Shown one piece after another: positions 40,036-51,968 of a DNA stretch of 64,000 nucleotides (positions within the stretch are counted from its first letter, which is position 1; the number at the start of each line of letters is the position of its first letter). A program made the position numbers and the translations under genes. The stretch is from Pleurotus djamor. Lineage: Eukaryota; Basidiomycota; Agaricomycetes; Agaricales; Pleurotaceae. The DNA lies in NCBI GenBank assembly GCA_029747585.1, contig JAPEVF010000009.1, forward strand, positions 1 to 64,000, in the 5' to 3' direction. A model generated the notes under the pieces. That model was not told the origin of the DNA, made no database searches, and saw nothing but the letters and a program-made list of their open reading frames with translations.

Positions 40036-40953
40036 GCACTTGATATGAGGTCTATCCATTTTGCAATTCATCAATCAAGACCGTGGATATTTGAGGAGGG
40101 ACATGAGGGAGTTGTCTCATACATGCGAGCTTATTACGCGTCGAGTCTGTTCGTTTGCACTTCCTTTTACCAAACTTCCCCAGGTTTGTAAGATTGGTCG
40201 GTCAAATGGACGTCCGTGTTGGTCCTCGACAAACGGGTCGCGTAATCGGGGCAATCAAGTACTCGTACGATGACGTCCTACGCGGACACGTCTATTACTC
40301 AATCTGTCTTGGCAGCCCGTGACATCGACGGCGTCGGGATCACAGCTCGCTTCGTAGCGATGTCAACACACCACTTACGCGCAGCCCAATCACCCATATT
40401 GTAGTCAGGAACTCATCAATTCAATAATAGTACAAGTACATGGAATACCAGTACTACTACAGAAGAAACCTAAGAGGCCCTCGCCAAAAAAACCGACCGT
40501 CGAAAACTGACAGCCACAAAAAAAACTAACTCGGCTAGAGTGTGAGATTGAAAAAAAAAGTTGCTAGTGTGTATTGTAGGATGTATATGTATGATTGTAT
40601 TGCTTGTAGTATGGATGGGTTGGGAGTGATGGAGATTGCGAAGAGAGGAGAGAGAAAAGAGAAAGAGGAGAGGAGAAACGGAGAGGTCGTGAGAACGAAC
40701 AAGGAATATAAAAATATGTCGCGAATGTTTTGGGTGATGATGATTCGGGGGAGAACATCAACGGGCATGAGGGGTGCACGAGAATGAAGAAAGGAGTCCA
40801 TGATCTGCGTCAACGTTCCTCTGCACAATCCCTCAGCCCACACTCCAACAACCAGGCTGCCGTGACTTGTCCCAAAAAGATGGAAGAAGGGTAGGGTGGA
40901 GGAGGCACAAGCGAGGACAGCGTAGCGCAGAGTGAGATGAGCGGAGAGCCCCT
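40036..40953. other. Convergent 3' region between the dehydrogenase and TBP genes
   Basis: This holds both 3' ends. It contains several A runs near 40480-40560 and a strongly purine-rich tract near 40620-40690. No supported gene. Confidence 0.45.
40624..40690 (+). repeat. Purine (GA)-rich tract
   Basis: About 65 bases are almost entirely A and G, with repeated GAGAGA and GGAGA blocks. On the TBP-sense strand this is a pyrimidine tract a few hundred bases beyond the TBP stop codon. It is simple sequence with no known function. Confidence 0.5.
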
Positions 40954-42186
40954 TCAAGGCTTCCGGAACTCGCACAGCACAGTGTATATCGTGTTGAACG
41001 CCGTGTAAATCTCTTCTCTGACCTGTTGTTATGCAAAGCACAACAAGAGCAATGAGCGTCAGCGGATGGTTCAAACCTAGTCCACTGCAACTCTTGAATC
41101 GACAGACGAGGGCAACGAGGCCACAATCAACGTCTGCGAGACCGGACGCTTACCCGAGGGCCAGTGGCAGCCCTCTAGGCAGAGACGACGGCCAGAAGGA
41201 GGGGGAAAAGAGGGGAAAAGAACTGACCTTAGCTCCAGTAAGAACAATCTTTCCCGACACGAAGATGAGGAGGACGACTTTCGGCTTGATCATGCGATAG
41301 ATAAGACCAGGGAACAACTGGAACAAGATTAGTAATGAACGATGAAGGGAAGCAATATTGCAAACACACCTCTGGCTCGTAGCTGCTGAACTGTCCGTGG
41401 CTGTATGCAAGACCCTCCAAGCGAATGGGGAACTTGACATCACAGCTGCCCACGATGTTCTGGATCTTGAACTCAGAGAACTTGGCATCGAAGCCGAGCT
41501 TCTGGACGATACGGGCGTATTTGCGAGAGGCAAGGCGAGAGTCGTCCTCCGACTTCGCACCAGTGACGACCATCTTACCGGAGGCGAAGATGAGGGCGGT
41601 TGTCTTGGGATCACGAATACGCATGATGACAGCGGCGAAACGCTGAAAGAAACACGAACAATGTAGCACGGTTCGATCATTAGCAAACAAATCTACAAAC
41701 CTTGGGGTTGTATTCAGCATTTCTTGCGTGAAGAGCAATAGTCTTCAGATCAAGGCGACAGTCAAGGTTGACAGTAGCAACTATGTTTTGTAACGTAGGT
41801 ACAATTCCTTCTACGGCGGTAATGTGCTGTTGCTCGAGAGTGAGGGGGGCGGGTGTGGCGGGTGCAGCAGCGGGTGTCGAAGGTCCAGCGAGGGCGTTCG
41901 TCGACGTTGACGGCGGCGACGGGACCTTGGACGTCGTGGGCTGTGACTGTACTGAAGACTGAGGCGGCTGGTAGGGGGGATTGGAGAGCGGGGATGGACG
42001 AGCAGGCGCGTTTGTCGAAGCCAAGTACGGGTTCCCCGACGGCAGAGCCAAGCCATTTGCCTGTTGCTGCGCCTGCTGCTGCGCCTGGAACTGAGCCTGC
42101 TGCTGTTGGTGGTACTGCTGCTGCTGCTGTGGTGTTATGTGCGACCGGCCAAAGTTGATCTGACGCGCGGGGAGGGCGAACGACAT
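40954..42186 (-). CDS. SPT15: TATA-box-binding protein (TBP)
   Basis: General transcription factor that binds TATA DNA for all three RNA polymerases. The saddle is formed by two imperfect repeats: [40 protein letters not shown] and [20 protein letters not shown]; then [40 protein letters not shown] and [20 protein letters not shown]. It ends EFRKP. The N-terminal arm is long and Gln-rich ([19 protein letters not shown]), followed by a Pro/Ser/Thr stretch. The last intron is unusually long for this window (about 200 nt, 41026-41225). The start at 42186 ([12 protein letters not shown]) follows a TATA box. Confidence 0.96.
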
Positions 42187-44050
42187 GGTTGAAAAAAAAG
42201 TTGGCTGGTATTAGGGGCGTGGGAACACTTGGCGGGTGGGGGAGGAAGAATGAAAGTCAAGTGCAAACCCCCTTCTTATATACCCGGGGAGTTCAAGCTC
42301 CGACTTTGACTCGACCACCCCTTACGTAACATACTCCCTCCTTTGTCCCTTGCCATTTGTCAGAGCTTGAGCCTCATTTCCCCTTCCTTCCCTCGCTGCC
42401 CTGCTCCCCGTCTCGCGCGACGACCAGCTCATCGTCATCCACGACCTCCATGGACCCCCAGTGACCATCCAACGTCGACTTTGACCCACTTTTGCGACGA
42501 AATTCGCTCAGGAAGCTGGTGCATTCGGTGCACCGCCCTGACTACGCCCATCAGCTTGGCAACGCGCTAAACAGACAAAATGTTTTTCTTCCTCTTTTTT
42601 TCTTCCTCCCTCGTTTACGATTGTCTTCATTTACATGCATTGTGCGTCTTCGGATCCCACTTACGCTTGCTTAGACTTGCAGACGGCCACCAACGTCAAG
42701 AAACCCGTGCAGTAGACACCGCAGTCGGTGCACGGGCCACTCGGAGCTTATCGGCTCATGTGGGTGCTTTTTCCCATGACCCCCTTAATTTGGCAATAGT
42801 AAGCACAATGCACCCATTCACCTATTTTCGGAACCACCTTCGCCATCTCCATTGTGCGTTCGTTTCGCATATCATCCATCCATCATATCGTAACACTCAT
42901 CATAGATGAGGTTGTAGGCGCCGCATTCGTGCTTTTGAGGATTCCCCCCAAATAACATACGCCCATGGGCTTGGTGTTTGATGTTGATGGTGGTGTCGCT
43001 GGTTTTTTTTTTCATGGTTGCCATCTCGCATTTTTGGAAATCAACAGAAGATTCTCGTTTCCCTACGGAGGTGCGTCCCCAAGGCTCAAGCTTTCTACAG
43101 ACTACGAATCTGTCTTCTGCGTGAGGACACATGCGCCGCTCTATTTGCTCATATGAGCACTTTAGCCGCCCATGGATCGTCCTTGCCGGACTCGAACATG
43201 TCAATGCTTCAGAACATGCTGCTGGGAACGAGGCGTCCTTCGATCTATCTATCAAAGGTAACTTCCTTCGGCGGTGTGCACGGAAAGGGTGTTTTCACCC
43301 CCATCATGCATCACTTTTCCCATCCCACCGTACAGCTCTGCTGCGGAGGCCCGAGTAGCTATAATCCACCTTGTCCTTCAAGTCCTCGACGTACCAATTG
43401 TATATTGACAAATCCCCTCCCAAATACAAACTGATTTCTCACCTCCCCCATCCCTGCGGGCTGTCGTTGAACCGCGATCACCCCTTCAAATCTGTCCATC
43501 ATATCAGCGATCATCAACGATGGATCATCTCTTACTCGGGATCTTTTATCATCCAACCCTTCCTTATCATATGGTAAATGTCGAAAATGGAAAACATGTG
43601 TGGGGGGTATGACGNAATTAACAGACGCGAAGTTATGTATGGAAGTATTGTAACGATGGCCGAAATGGAGAGGGACAAGAACAAAGAAATGTAACGGTTC
43701 GTGAATGAACAAAGGATGAGGGGAATGGGGTCCAGTGTGGGGAGATATCGGGGAACTATGGCCCGAGATAACCTTATCGGCCCTTCTGACTCGTGTCGAC
43801 AGCGCCTCCGCTCCTGAGTATGAACCGCCCCTAGACTTCGTAAGAGACTAAGGGAGCGAAATCCATCCTAAGAAAGCTCAGACGACCACCACAAAGCTAG
43901 GCACCCCGCTCAAACACCAGCTACGATCCTGTTAGAGGATGTGTTTCATCAGTAAGACAACTCTTTTAGCATAAACACTNAAAAAGGCGCCAAATGGCGC
44001 GAAGGGCGGAGGTAGGGAGGGTGAAAGGGCGGAGGGAAGGAGGGCGGCCA
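42187..44050. other. Long non-coding stretch upstream of TBP and downstream of VPS1
   Basis: Nearly 1.9 kb. The TBP-proximal part contains the TATA box and, at 42340-42620, a strongly C/T-rich region on the plus strand. The longest open frame (42872-43255 minus, 127 codons) matches no family I know and I do not call it. The remainder should include the VPS1 3' region. I see no tRNA or other RNA gene. Confidence 0.45.
42275..42282 (-). promoter_or_regulatory. TATA box of the TBP gene
   Basis: TATATAAG on the minus strand lies about 90 bases upstream of the TBP start codon at 42186. It suggests that the TBP gene is itself TATA-driven. Confidence 0.6.
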
Positions 44051-46924
44051 TTAGGAAAAGGAAGTGAACACGTACTCTTCGGCCTTGTTTAGTGCCTGAA
44101 CCATCGATACGACCTCCTTCCTTCTGTTCACGACATATTCGCTCTCCTTCAGGAGATCCTCCAAAACCTCGGGTTTATACAGTTCTTGCAGGAGTTCTCG
44201 CTGCAAGTTCTCCTTTGAGTAGTTGACGAGCGTAAGAGATATAGCCTTGGGGATCATATCAATCATCTCCCGTTTGACGATGTTGAAGTACGAGTGTATG
44301 AGGAGCTCTAAACAGGCGGTCACCGTCAGTCCCCCGCAATCACCCCTCGTAAAACAGCGAATTCAAACGCACTGATAACCTCGGTCTCTATCGTCTCACG
44401 CTCATTTAAAGCGGCTTGTGGCTTGATCACTGGAGGAGGCTATTTCAATGAACACGTCAGGTCAAATCATATACACACCATCAGGGACGTCCACACTACT
44501 TACAGCCTCCATAACGGGCGCGCCCTGCTTCTTCTTCGCCGCTGGCTTGTTGGCAAAGAACGACCCGAAGAAACTCGTTTCCTCTTTCTTCANGTCAACA
44601 TCTAGATCCTTGTTGTTGTTGATCTGACCGGGAGCGAGTTTGCCTGTTTTCGGGTCGGCCTGGGGCGGAGGCGGCTTGCTGGCGTTCAAACGTTCGACAA
44701 CCAAAGCCATNGCCTAAGTTAAGAGACAGGTGCGGTGAGTTCGGCATGGAAGGCGGACGAACAAGGAAACTGCCAAACCTTGTGTCCACCAATGAAATCA
44801 GGATGTGTTGTGTTAACGTAGCAAGCTTGCATACTGAAATAACGACATCAGCTATAATGGAAGGCGGCACGCAATAGGAAAGGGACGTACGAAGACATAT
44901 CTGATACCANCTTCGTCGTCGGAATCATTGACTGCTTNAAGAAGTTGACAACGACGGAGTTGAATCGCTCTCGCANNGCAGGGTACCGCTTGAACGCTTG
45001 CTATAGATNATCATTCCATGNTGTCAGAAAAAGATGGTTAGAAACGGAAACCCTATCANCACACGTACAATCTTCGCAAGAAGCTGGCCAAGTATTCTGA
45101 TGAGTTCGTCGTAGACAAGCTGGCAACATTTCAGACTCGGGTCTTCCAATCGCTTGATCTGCTGCTTGACGATGACTTCGAATGCAGTGGTACCAACGAA
45201 CAGGGCCGGTGTCGAACCCTATTGGAACGGTTGTGAGCNGTNAAGGTGTANATACAACCATGATAATAACCTACCGAAGAGTTGTATAAGATCGTTCGGA
45301 TATCTCCATCTTTGACTTGGTCAAACGGATCAATACTCTTGATGCCNTTATTGAACAANTCATGGAANACNAAGCTGATACGAGCACCGCCTGATAGTTC
45401 ATTCAGCGACAGATCATTGGTATTACCGTCAATGACCGTGCGGAATTCCGATGTAAACTCAGTGATCACCGANAGAACAACGTTTCCAGAGTTCCCGTCG
45501 CCCATGGGTCCACCGAGTTGTTGGAGCTCAGCATTATACTTGGCGAGCTGTTGACTGATACGAGCTTTGATATCAGGCAAAGTGGCTCGAATGTGGTGCA
45601 TCAAGATCTAAGAATAGTCGATGAACAGTCAATATTTAGCACACGCGCCGAGAGAGAAACTGACCATATTGAGTTTGCGGGCGAGGAAGGGAGTACCACA
45701 GTATTGCGCTTTTCCCTTGTAAGAAGGATGATTCTCGAAATAGTCGCGTTCGAACTCCAAAGCAGCACTAATGGGCTTCGATGTTTCGATGTCGCGCTGG
45801 CCACGGTTGACCACTGGTACATAGCCCAGTCGGAGAGGAATGACGCGTCCAGCAAGGATATCTACGACATCTGTTCCCTTGTCCCTGTNNCAAGGACAAC
45901 CATCAGNAACTNNNNGCNGANGAGAAGTTCNGGACNTACATCAANTCNACCTTGGTGAGGACACCAATCGTCCTGGTTCCTTCNGGGTCAACCTCTCTNG
46001 CCAGNTTCAANCCATCGGAATTGGCCAAATCTGTGTTGGCTGCGGTCACAGCGAGGATGATACACGCAGGTTTGGATATATACTTCAAAAGCATGTCACG
46101 AATCTGCTTCTCAATNTCCCGTGGCTGATCGCCGACNGGAACNTTAGTGAGACCGGGAAGATCGACCAGGGTTAGGGTAAGGACGTTTGGAGAGAATATG
46201 CGNAAGTTGATGGGTTGGGGCGAGATTCCAGCGTTGCGTCCTGTCTTGGCTTCTGTGTCCCGGACGATTTCGTCTCTGATTTTGTTGAAGTCGTAGAATT
46301 TCTCGCCGGGAAGATGAAGGAANTCTCCCCATTCATCTGCGTTAGCAGCTTTGTCGCCCTTCTCGGCTCCATTAAGATTAGCTATGGGAAGCGTTGAGAC
46401 TGTTGTGGGGAAGGCAAAGATACAACGGCCACGCACGAGTGCCATTAGGTTGGCCACCAGCAGCTCTGTTGATTAGTTGCAGAACCTATTAGATGCAAAT
46501 AGTCAATATACGCCGAACAGCTACTAACGAAAGCAGACAAAGGCATAAAGGTCGAGCTGCGAGTTTGCAGCATCAAATCCAAGGCAACATCGAGGATTCA
46601 GCAGGCACAGCACAACCGATTTTTCCCTCCTCAAAGTGAGATTTACACATACCAAAGGACGCCGCGTCACGATACCAGTTCCACGAGGCANGAAGTCTCG
46701 GCCAACGATATTCTTGAGATGAANGTCANCATCNTCACNGAGNGNANAAGAGACNANGGGCGCACCTCGAGCACACTACTTTTACCACTACTCTGACTAC
46801 CAAGCACACATATTTGAGGCAAGTCTATTTGAGCNGCTGATGAGCCAACTGCCGTGAAGACATCTTGNAGTTTGTTGATAACAGANACAATTTCGAGGCC
46901 AAGGCCTGAGGGACCCGTCGTCAT
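44051..46924 (-). CDS. VPS1: Dynamin-family GTPase VPS1
   Basis: Large self-assembling GTPase that severs membranes in vacuolar sorting and peroxisome division. The P-loop is GSQSSGKSS, preceded by [11 protein letters not shown]. The order continues [40 protein letters not shown], switch [29 protein letters not shown], the [10 protein letters not shown] base-binding motif and [20 protein letters not shown]. The stalk reads [20 protein letters not shown] and the GED ends the protein ([20 protein letters not shown] ... [12 protein letters not shown]). There is no PH or Pro-rich domain, and the insert between stalk and GED carries a Lys/Pro stretch ([14 protein letters not shown]). This matches VPS1, not DNM1. 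Many N affect single codons between 44,900 and 46,900. Confidence 0.92.
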
Positions 46925-47564
46925 CGTTTGAGGCGTCTAGGAGGAGGTAGAAAGAAAGAGGTAAGGTGGAGGAAGTGGAAGGAGGAAGCAAAGCAGTCGT
47001 AATGGTATATCAGTTGTGGCCAAACTGTGCCAAAGTCATTTCGTCGGGCTCGTGGCTGCGCAGCCACGCAATTCGCTTGACTCTCCAAACGCGGACTCAA
47101 ATTTAGCTGGCCACAGTTACTGCGCAGACGGATGCCTGCAAATCATGGCAATGTCAGGCTGCATATTCGCAGAATCGCAGTATCGTAAACTCCCCAGGCC
47201 CACTCTTTGAGGGCAAGACAGACTCTCCCAAGTCCATGTGTATNCTCTAGTCACTTGACTCTGTCTTTTGCTTCTTCGAAGTCTCTCTCTGTTGTCACCG
47301 CTTGGAGCACCTGGCCTCTCGCGAGTACCTTTTGACGTCGACAAACCCCTACATCCCCGGTAACTCATACATATGACCCCAACTTCGTATTTTTCCCGGC
47401 CACGTTCATGAGGTTTGCCTCTCATAAGTTGCGGGCCGGAGTTCTGGCATGGTAGAAGCCAGGAGAAGAGGCAGAGGATAAATACGAGGCTCGAGCTTCG
47501 AAGCCATGTGTTCTATAGTCTGNGACGAACCCCCCGCTGTATACTCACTCACTCCTTGCACTCA
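46925..47564. other. Divergent promoter region between VPS1 and GH88 copy 2
   Basis: These 640 bases lie between two outward-reading starts. I see no clear TATA box and no gene. An N at 47244 and one at 47523 lie within it. Confidence 0.45.
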
Positions 47565-49296
47565 ATGCGAAAGTCACTTTTCTTCGCCTTTTTCACGCCG
47601 TTCGTGGTGGCTACTACCCCGCCTGAGCTATTTTCCCCGTTGGTTGCTCAGAAGATACTGGCTACCGCAAAAACGCTCCCAAATCCGATGAGGTTTCCTC
47701 AATTCACGGACTCGAGTGCTGGTAAATGGCAGTTATTCAACCCAGACACATGGACGTCCGGATTCTTTCCTGTGACATTGTACGAGATGAACCGCCGACA
47801 AATGTTGTGTGGAAATTCCAAAGGACTCGGTGACGCAGATTGGGTGACGCTTGGTCAGGCCTGGAGCACTGGAGAGATCCCACTTCAGACGAAGACGGGT
47901 GTTGGCCATGATGTGGGGTTCTTGAGCTTTCCCTTCGTAGAAGAGCTGAAGATGTTCGTGGACTGTTGCTTATATGTGTGTGATTGAATCGTGATGACNT
48001 CCACAGAAATCCAACCAACGAAACAGCCAAGACCGCTGTGAACACTTTCGCAAAAGCACTGGCCGCCCGCTTCAATGCCAATGTCGGGTGTACGAGAAGC
48101 TGGGATTCCGCAGATCCTAACTTCCAGGTGCGCCTTGTCTCACACACCTTCGACACTATGGATTGACGAACTCCCATCATTGCGCACAGGTTATTATCGA
48201 CAACATGATGAATTTGGAGGTAACCCTTTCATTTCTTTGTCTTGAATATGTCATTTGTTACTTACGGCGATATTTCAATTAGGTGCTCTTCGTATCAGCC
48301 GATATGACCGGTAACAACACCTTGCGCGATATTGCCATCAAGCATGCCGATACCACTATCGCCAATCATATCCGTCCAGACGGTGTGNACTCAATAACAA
48401 TTATACTCCCNTTGGTGATGAAATTGACTCTACGCTGTGGCCAGGCGGTACCTGGCATGTCATTGAGTACGACTCTAATACGGGNGCAGTCACCAAGAAG
48501 CGCACAGCCCAAGGTTTCTCTGATGATAGGTATGCTTGATCCATTCACCTTTTTATCTGTGTTCTTACAGCGAGCTTTGCGTTGTNAGTACCTGGAGCCG
48601 TGGCCAAGCTTGGGGAATCTACGGATACGCCAACAGTGAGCATTTTTAACCGTGGGNTGTGCAGGGNAATCGGATAACGATNGTTCCTTTCAAGTGCATC
48701 TACGAACAGGGTTCCCTCGATACCTAGACACGGCAAGACGTCTCGCGACGTACTTCGTCTCTCACATCCCTTCAGACGGAATCGTTCCTTGGTTAGTATC
48801 CGTCTTAGACCTCTCCCTTCTATTCAGNGGGCAAGCAATGGCTGACTTGAGGACATAAGGGATTTCAACGCGCCCACTACACCTGCACCACGACCAGCTG
48901 ACTCGTCCGCTGCGACATTAGCCGTCAACGCCCTCATCCTCCTTTCACAACGTGAAGCAGCAGTAGGCAACCACTCGGGCTCCCATCTCTAGCTGGATTC
49001 CGCTGTTAAGGTAAGTNGACTGGTATACTCTTTGATCTTCGGTGTTTCTGATGGGAGGTTCTCAGATAATGAACGCCATAACGAAGCTTGCTTGGAGGCC
49101 TGAGTGGCAGAGCNTACTGTCGAACGGAACTGTNAACCTTCCCGCAAATAACTTGTTGACTGGGATCGTCTATGGTGAGCGCCGTTNGCTACGTATTCNT
49201 CCNGAGAGCTNNCGACTNATTATGNNGANTNTAGGCGACTATTACTTCGTTCGGGCTGGAAATGAATTTCATCAACTTGGATTGGCGTCGTGTTGA
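47565..49296 (+). pseudogene. GH88 unsaturated glucuronyl hydrolase, copy 2, with an in-frame stop
   Basis: Close paralogue of copy 1, in the opposite orientation. It starts MRKSLFFAFFTPFVVATTPP (signal peptide), then ELFSPLVAQKILATAKTLPN, WTSGFFPVTLYEMNRRQMLC, STGEIPLQTKTGVGHDVGFL, NVGCTRSWDSADP, IIDNMMNLEVLF, NHIRPDG, TWHVIEYDSNTGAVTKKRTA and TWSRGQAWGIYGYAN. Several introns fall at the same places as in copy 1, for example right after the IR-x-DG residues. Where copy 1 reads ADIWLDSAQ, this copy reads SHL-stop-LDSAV: a TAG at 48990-48992 in place of Trp. It would remove roughly the last 80 residues, including the GIVYGDYYFVRAGNE segment. The region contains many N, so a base error (TGG read as TAG) is quite possible. 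Confidence 0.72.
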
Positions 49297-49757
49297 TCCC
49301 TCTGAANTTTGGGAGAAGTAACTCATCTTGGNNTNNNNANCNNNCNAGCNAGATTCACTCTCATGTCTTGCGTGCGTGAATACGATCGNNCAAATANCTC
49401 TTTACCGTACCACATAATGGTTCAACCAGGTAAANTCTGGCGNANCGTCTGAGTCNCNCATGAATACGTGTTTTCTGAACAGGNAATGAACCCACACTGG
49501 NTAANNGANNNNNNNNNNNNNNNNNNNNNNNNNNNNNNNNNNNNNNNNNNNNNGGTCCNGGATATTAGTCCTCAGGGGTCTCCTGAGTCAAGGATCATTC
49601 TCTTNNCACCTTGTGAGTCAAACCCGGGGAAGGCAGAACTCAATAGTATTCAAAGAGACACACAAGTATTGTATAGCCGGATCCAATAACCCATCCGTAT
49701 ATATTATCGCCCATCATGATCAAGAACTGATAAGTTCATATCCGACACTGATCACAT
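49297..49757. other. Convergent spacer with poor sequence
   Basis: 3' region of GH88 copy 2 and of NTF2. It includes a run of about 45 N at 49509-49553 and numerous single N. Nothing further can be supported. Confidence 0.5.
49509..49553. other. Run of undetermined bases (assembly gap)
   Basis: About 45 consecutive N, flanked by low-quality sequence. The true length of the missing segment is unknown. Confidence 0.9.
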
Positions 49758-50352
49758 TCAACCATAGTTGAGACGGAAGACGTCGTTGAAGCTAAACTTG
49801 GATTGAGTTATCGATTAGTGCGCGATGTGAAGTGGCTTACACGTAGTAGCTACCACCGTCGGGTAGGAGCTGGAAGACTTGACTNAACTGCAAGGGATTC
49901 GGGCTATCATNGACCTAAAAATCTACNGTGAGCATTTNGCTCCGACGAAGGTAGCAGTAAGCCTACCACCAAGAGGCCGGTGACGCTGACGAGCAAGCTC
50001 GCAACGCTTGTAGAGGATGGCTGAGCATCCATTGTAGTAACTTTGTGTTGAACAGAGGTGAAAGGCAAGCTCTATCGAAAGGCACAAGATCAACAGCCTG
50101 CGTGCAAAGGCGAAGCAAGTCNAGATACCGTGAGCTTTTCAGCGATCGAAGCAGCGCCCTGGATAGGTGATCCCTCCCAGGTTAGCATTGACTCTGCACG
50201 CTGCGATGAAGGTTGATGATGATGAGACGGTGTGTCAAATGAATCGCGAGGGCTGAACGCACATAAAGACTCTGCAACTGGGCTCGATTCGAGTCAAAGG
50301 TGGCGTAGTAGAAATCTATGAATTGTTTCGCGATTGCATTGATGTCGGCCAT
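49758..50352 (-). CDS. NTF2: Nuclear transport factor 2 (Ran-GDP importer)
   Basis: Small dimeric protein that carries Ran-GDP back into the nucleus through FG-repeat nucleoporins. Exons read MADINAIAKQFIDFYYATFD, SNRAQLQSLY, then RAESMLTWEGSPIQGAASIA and EKLT, then LPFTSVQHKVTTMDAQPSST with LLVSVTGLLV, then DDSPNPLQFSQVFQLLPDGG with SYYV, and end FNDVFRLNYG. This is the complete cone-shaped fold in about 125 residues, the normal length. Four short introns with fair consensus. Each exon is too short to stand out alone; the assignment rests on the joined reading. A few N occur, one at 49913 inside a codon. It diverges from the unknown gene at 50533 across a 180-base shared promoter. Confidence 0.9.
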
Positions 50353-50532
50353 TTTTAAGATTTTCTTTCAAACGGATGAAGGTTGGTACGAGGAGGAAGA
50401 GAAGATGGAGGAGAAAGCGAACAAATCAATCTCGTTGCTTTGCCCATGATTGATAAGCGCCCGTGACCGCGATATGGGCGGCTATGGATTGACTTCAACT
50501 TTAGGAACAACAACCAACCCACGCATCGCGCG

Positions 50533-51968
50533 ATGTCTCACTTCTCCGTGATGGCGATGCCAGAATCACAACAGCAACAGCTATCGTCGCGGCCCACGAT
50601 GAGGAGGAAGTCCTCCGCTCAAAACTTGCTCTCGTCGCTGAAGGGCACAGCGCCTGCGCCATCGAACGCGTCCACGACGGGGACCATTTCATCAGCTACT
50701 GGAATGTCGTTTGCGAGTATATCTACACCGACGGCTGCGTCCAGCAGAGAATGGGACTCTCAATCTCTGCATTCCGACGCTGTTCCTGCTATGAACGTCG
50801 GGAGCCCTGCGCTTGGTCCTGGTGCAACTGTTGAGTATCTGAGGGACCTTGTACAGAAGAGGATCATAACCTTAACCTACATTCGGAATATACACGAAGG
50901 GTGCGCTTGGGAACTTCTCAATTCTTTGACCAAACTGACCGACATGCGATAGGCGAAGTCATTGGTTTCATACGATCATGATGTCGCGAGCTGACCTCGA
51001 CCGTGCGTTCAACAATACCGCTATGAAGAAGCGGACGACTCGCTTCGCAATCCTCGGGATGTCACTCGCAAACCTCCTGGATATCCATCAACCGCAAGAT
51101 CTTCTAAAAGGATTGCTTAACACCCTCACCGAACACGAACAATCCAAAGAGGAGAACGACAAGCCCAAAATGGTATGTCCGTATTTCGTACTTTCCTTCA
51201 CGCCTTTCTCAAGTCTCGTAGCTACCCGTAGCTCACAAAGGCTTTCTTCTAGCGGTTGTTTAAGTCTAAGCTAAAGCGACAAACCGGCGGCGGCTTTACA
51301 GAGTACGCCGTATCGTATACAGATGCCTCCGACGCATCGTACCTGATGACCCCTCATATGGTGAGTAACTCGTCGTATCTACGGGTCCAGTTGGCTGATA
51401 TAGATAAATGTCACGAAATAGCCTTTCCCGCTTGACTACCACCAGACGCTGCTGTCTCTCCTGGACGTTCTATCAGAAGTCTACAACAAGATACTCAAAG
51501 TTCTTGGCCCGTCTCCATTTCCACACTCGTCGCAACATATGATGGGCCCATTGGGACTCTTATCTCCCCATCCAGGGGTGTCGTATCTTTTCTCTGGAGA
51601 AAACCAGAATCCCAACGACGAATCGAGTCTCTGGGGCATAGCGAACGCTAGTGTTGGGACTGGTGGACAGGCAGGGGCGTTTATGTATGGTGGTGGCCTG
51701 GGCAGCCCTCCAGGTGGTCAATGGAACCCTTCGTTGGGTGAAATGATACTGAAGATCGATGGCAAATTCAAAGTGCGTACTACACACCGTTCAACGATAA
51801 CCCCATCTTTGACGCATGTATGTGTAGAAAATCACTTCAACACTGCTGAAGGAGCTCGATGATTTGGCTAGAGATGAAATCAAAGAAGAGCTAGGTTCGC
51901 TTGATCCTTTGCTTCGGAATGTAACTGTCCCGAATGGTCGTGAACAATATGAGTTTGACGGAATGTAG
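50533..51968 (+). CDS. Conserved-looking protein of unknown function
   Basis: Spliced gene encoding about 390 residues that I cannot assign to a named family. The N-terminal 90 residues are Ser/Thr/Gln-rich. An ordered region follows: VEYLRDLVQKRIITLTYIRN, IHEGRSHWFHTIMMSRADLD, MKKRTTRFAILGMSLANLLD, FKSKLKRQTGGGFTEYAVSY, DASDASYLMTPHM, PFPLDYHQTLLSLLDVLSEV and YNKILKVLGPSPFPHSSQHM. A Gly-rich stretch leads to GEMILKIDGKFKKITSTLLK and ELDDLARDEIKEELGSLDPL, and the protein ends at 51968. The helical, charged core and well-formed introns (after IHEG, DKPKM, TPHM and KFK) show a real gene. It has no signal peptide or membrane helix, so it is probably cytosolic or nuclear. It shares a 180-base divergent promoter with NTF2. 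Confidence 0.75.

Noticed and set aside
42872..43255. 127-codon open frame on the minus strand between TBP and VPS1
   Set aside because: No family-like pattern, no splice or promoter support, and a composition like its surroundings. It could be chance.
48366..48500. Frameshift in GH88 copy 2 after IRPDG
   Set aside because: Comparison with copy 1 shows an intron at this place (GTGTGN ... GGCCAG), so the apparent break is splicing and not damage.
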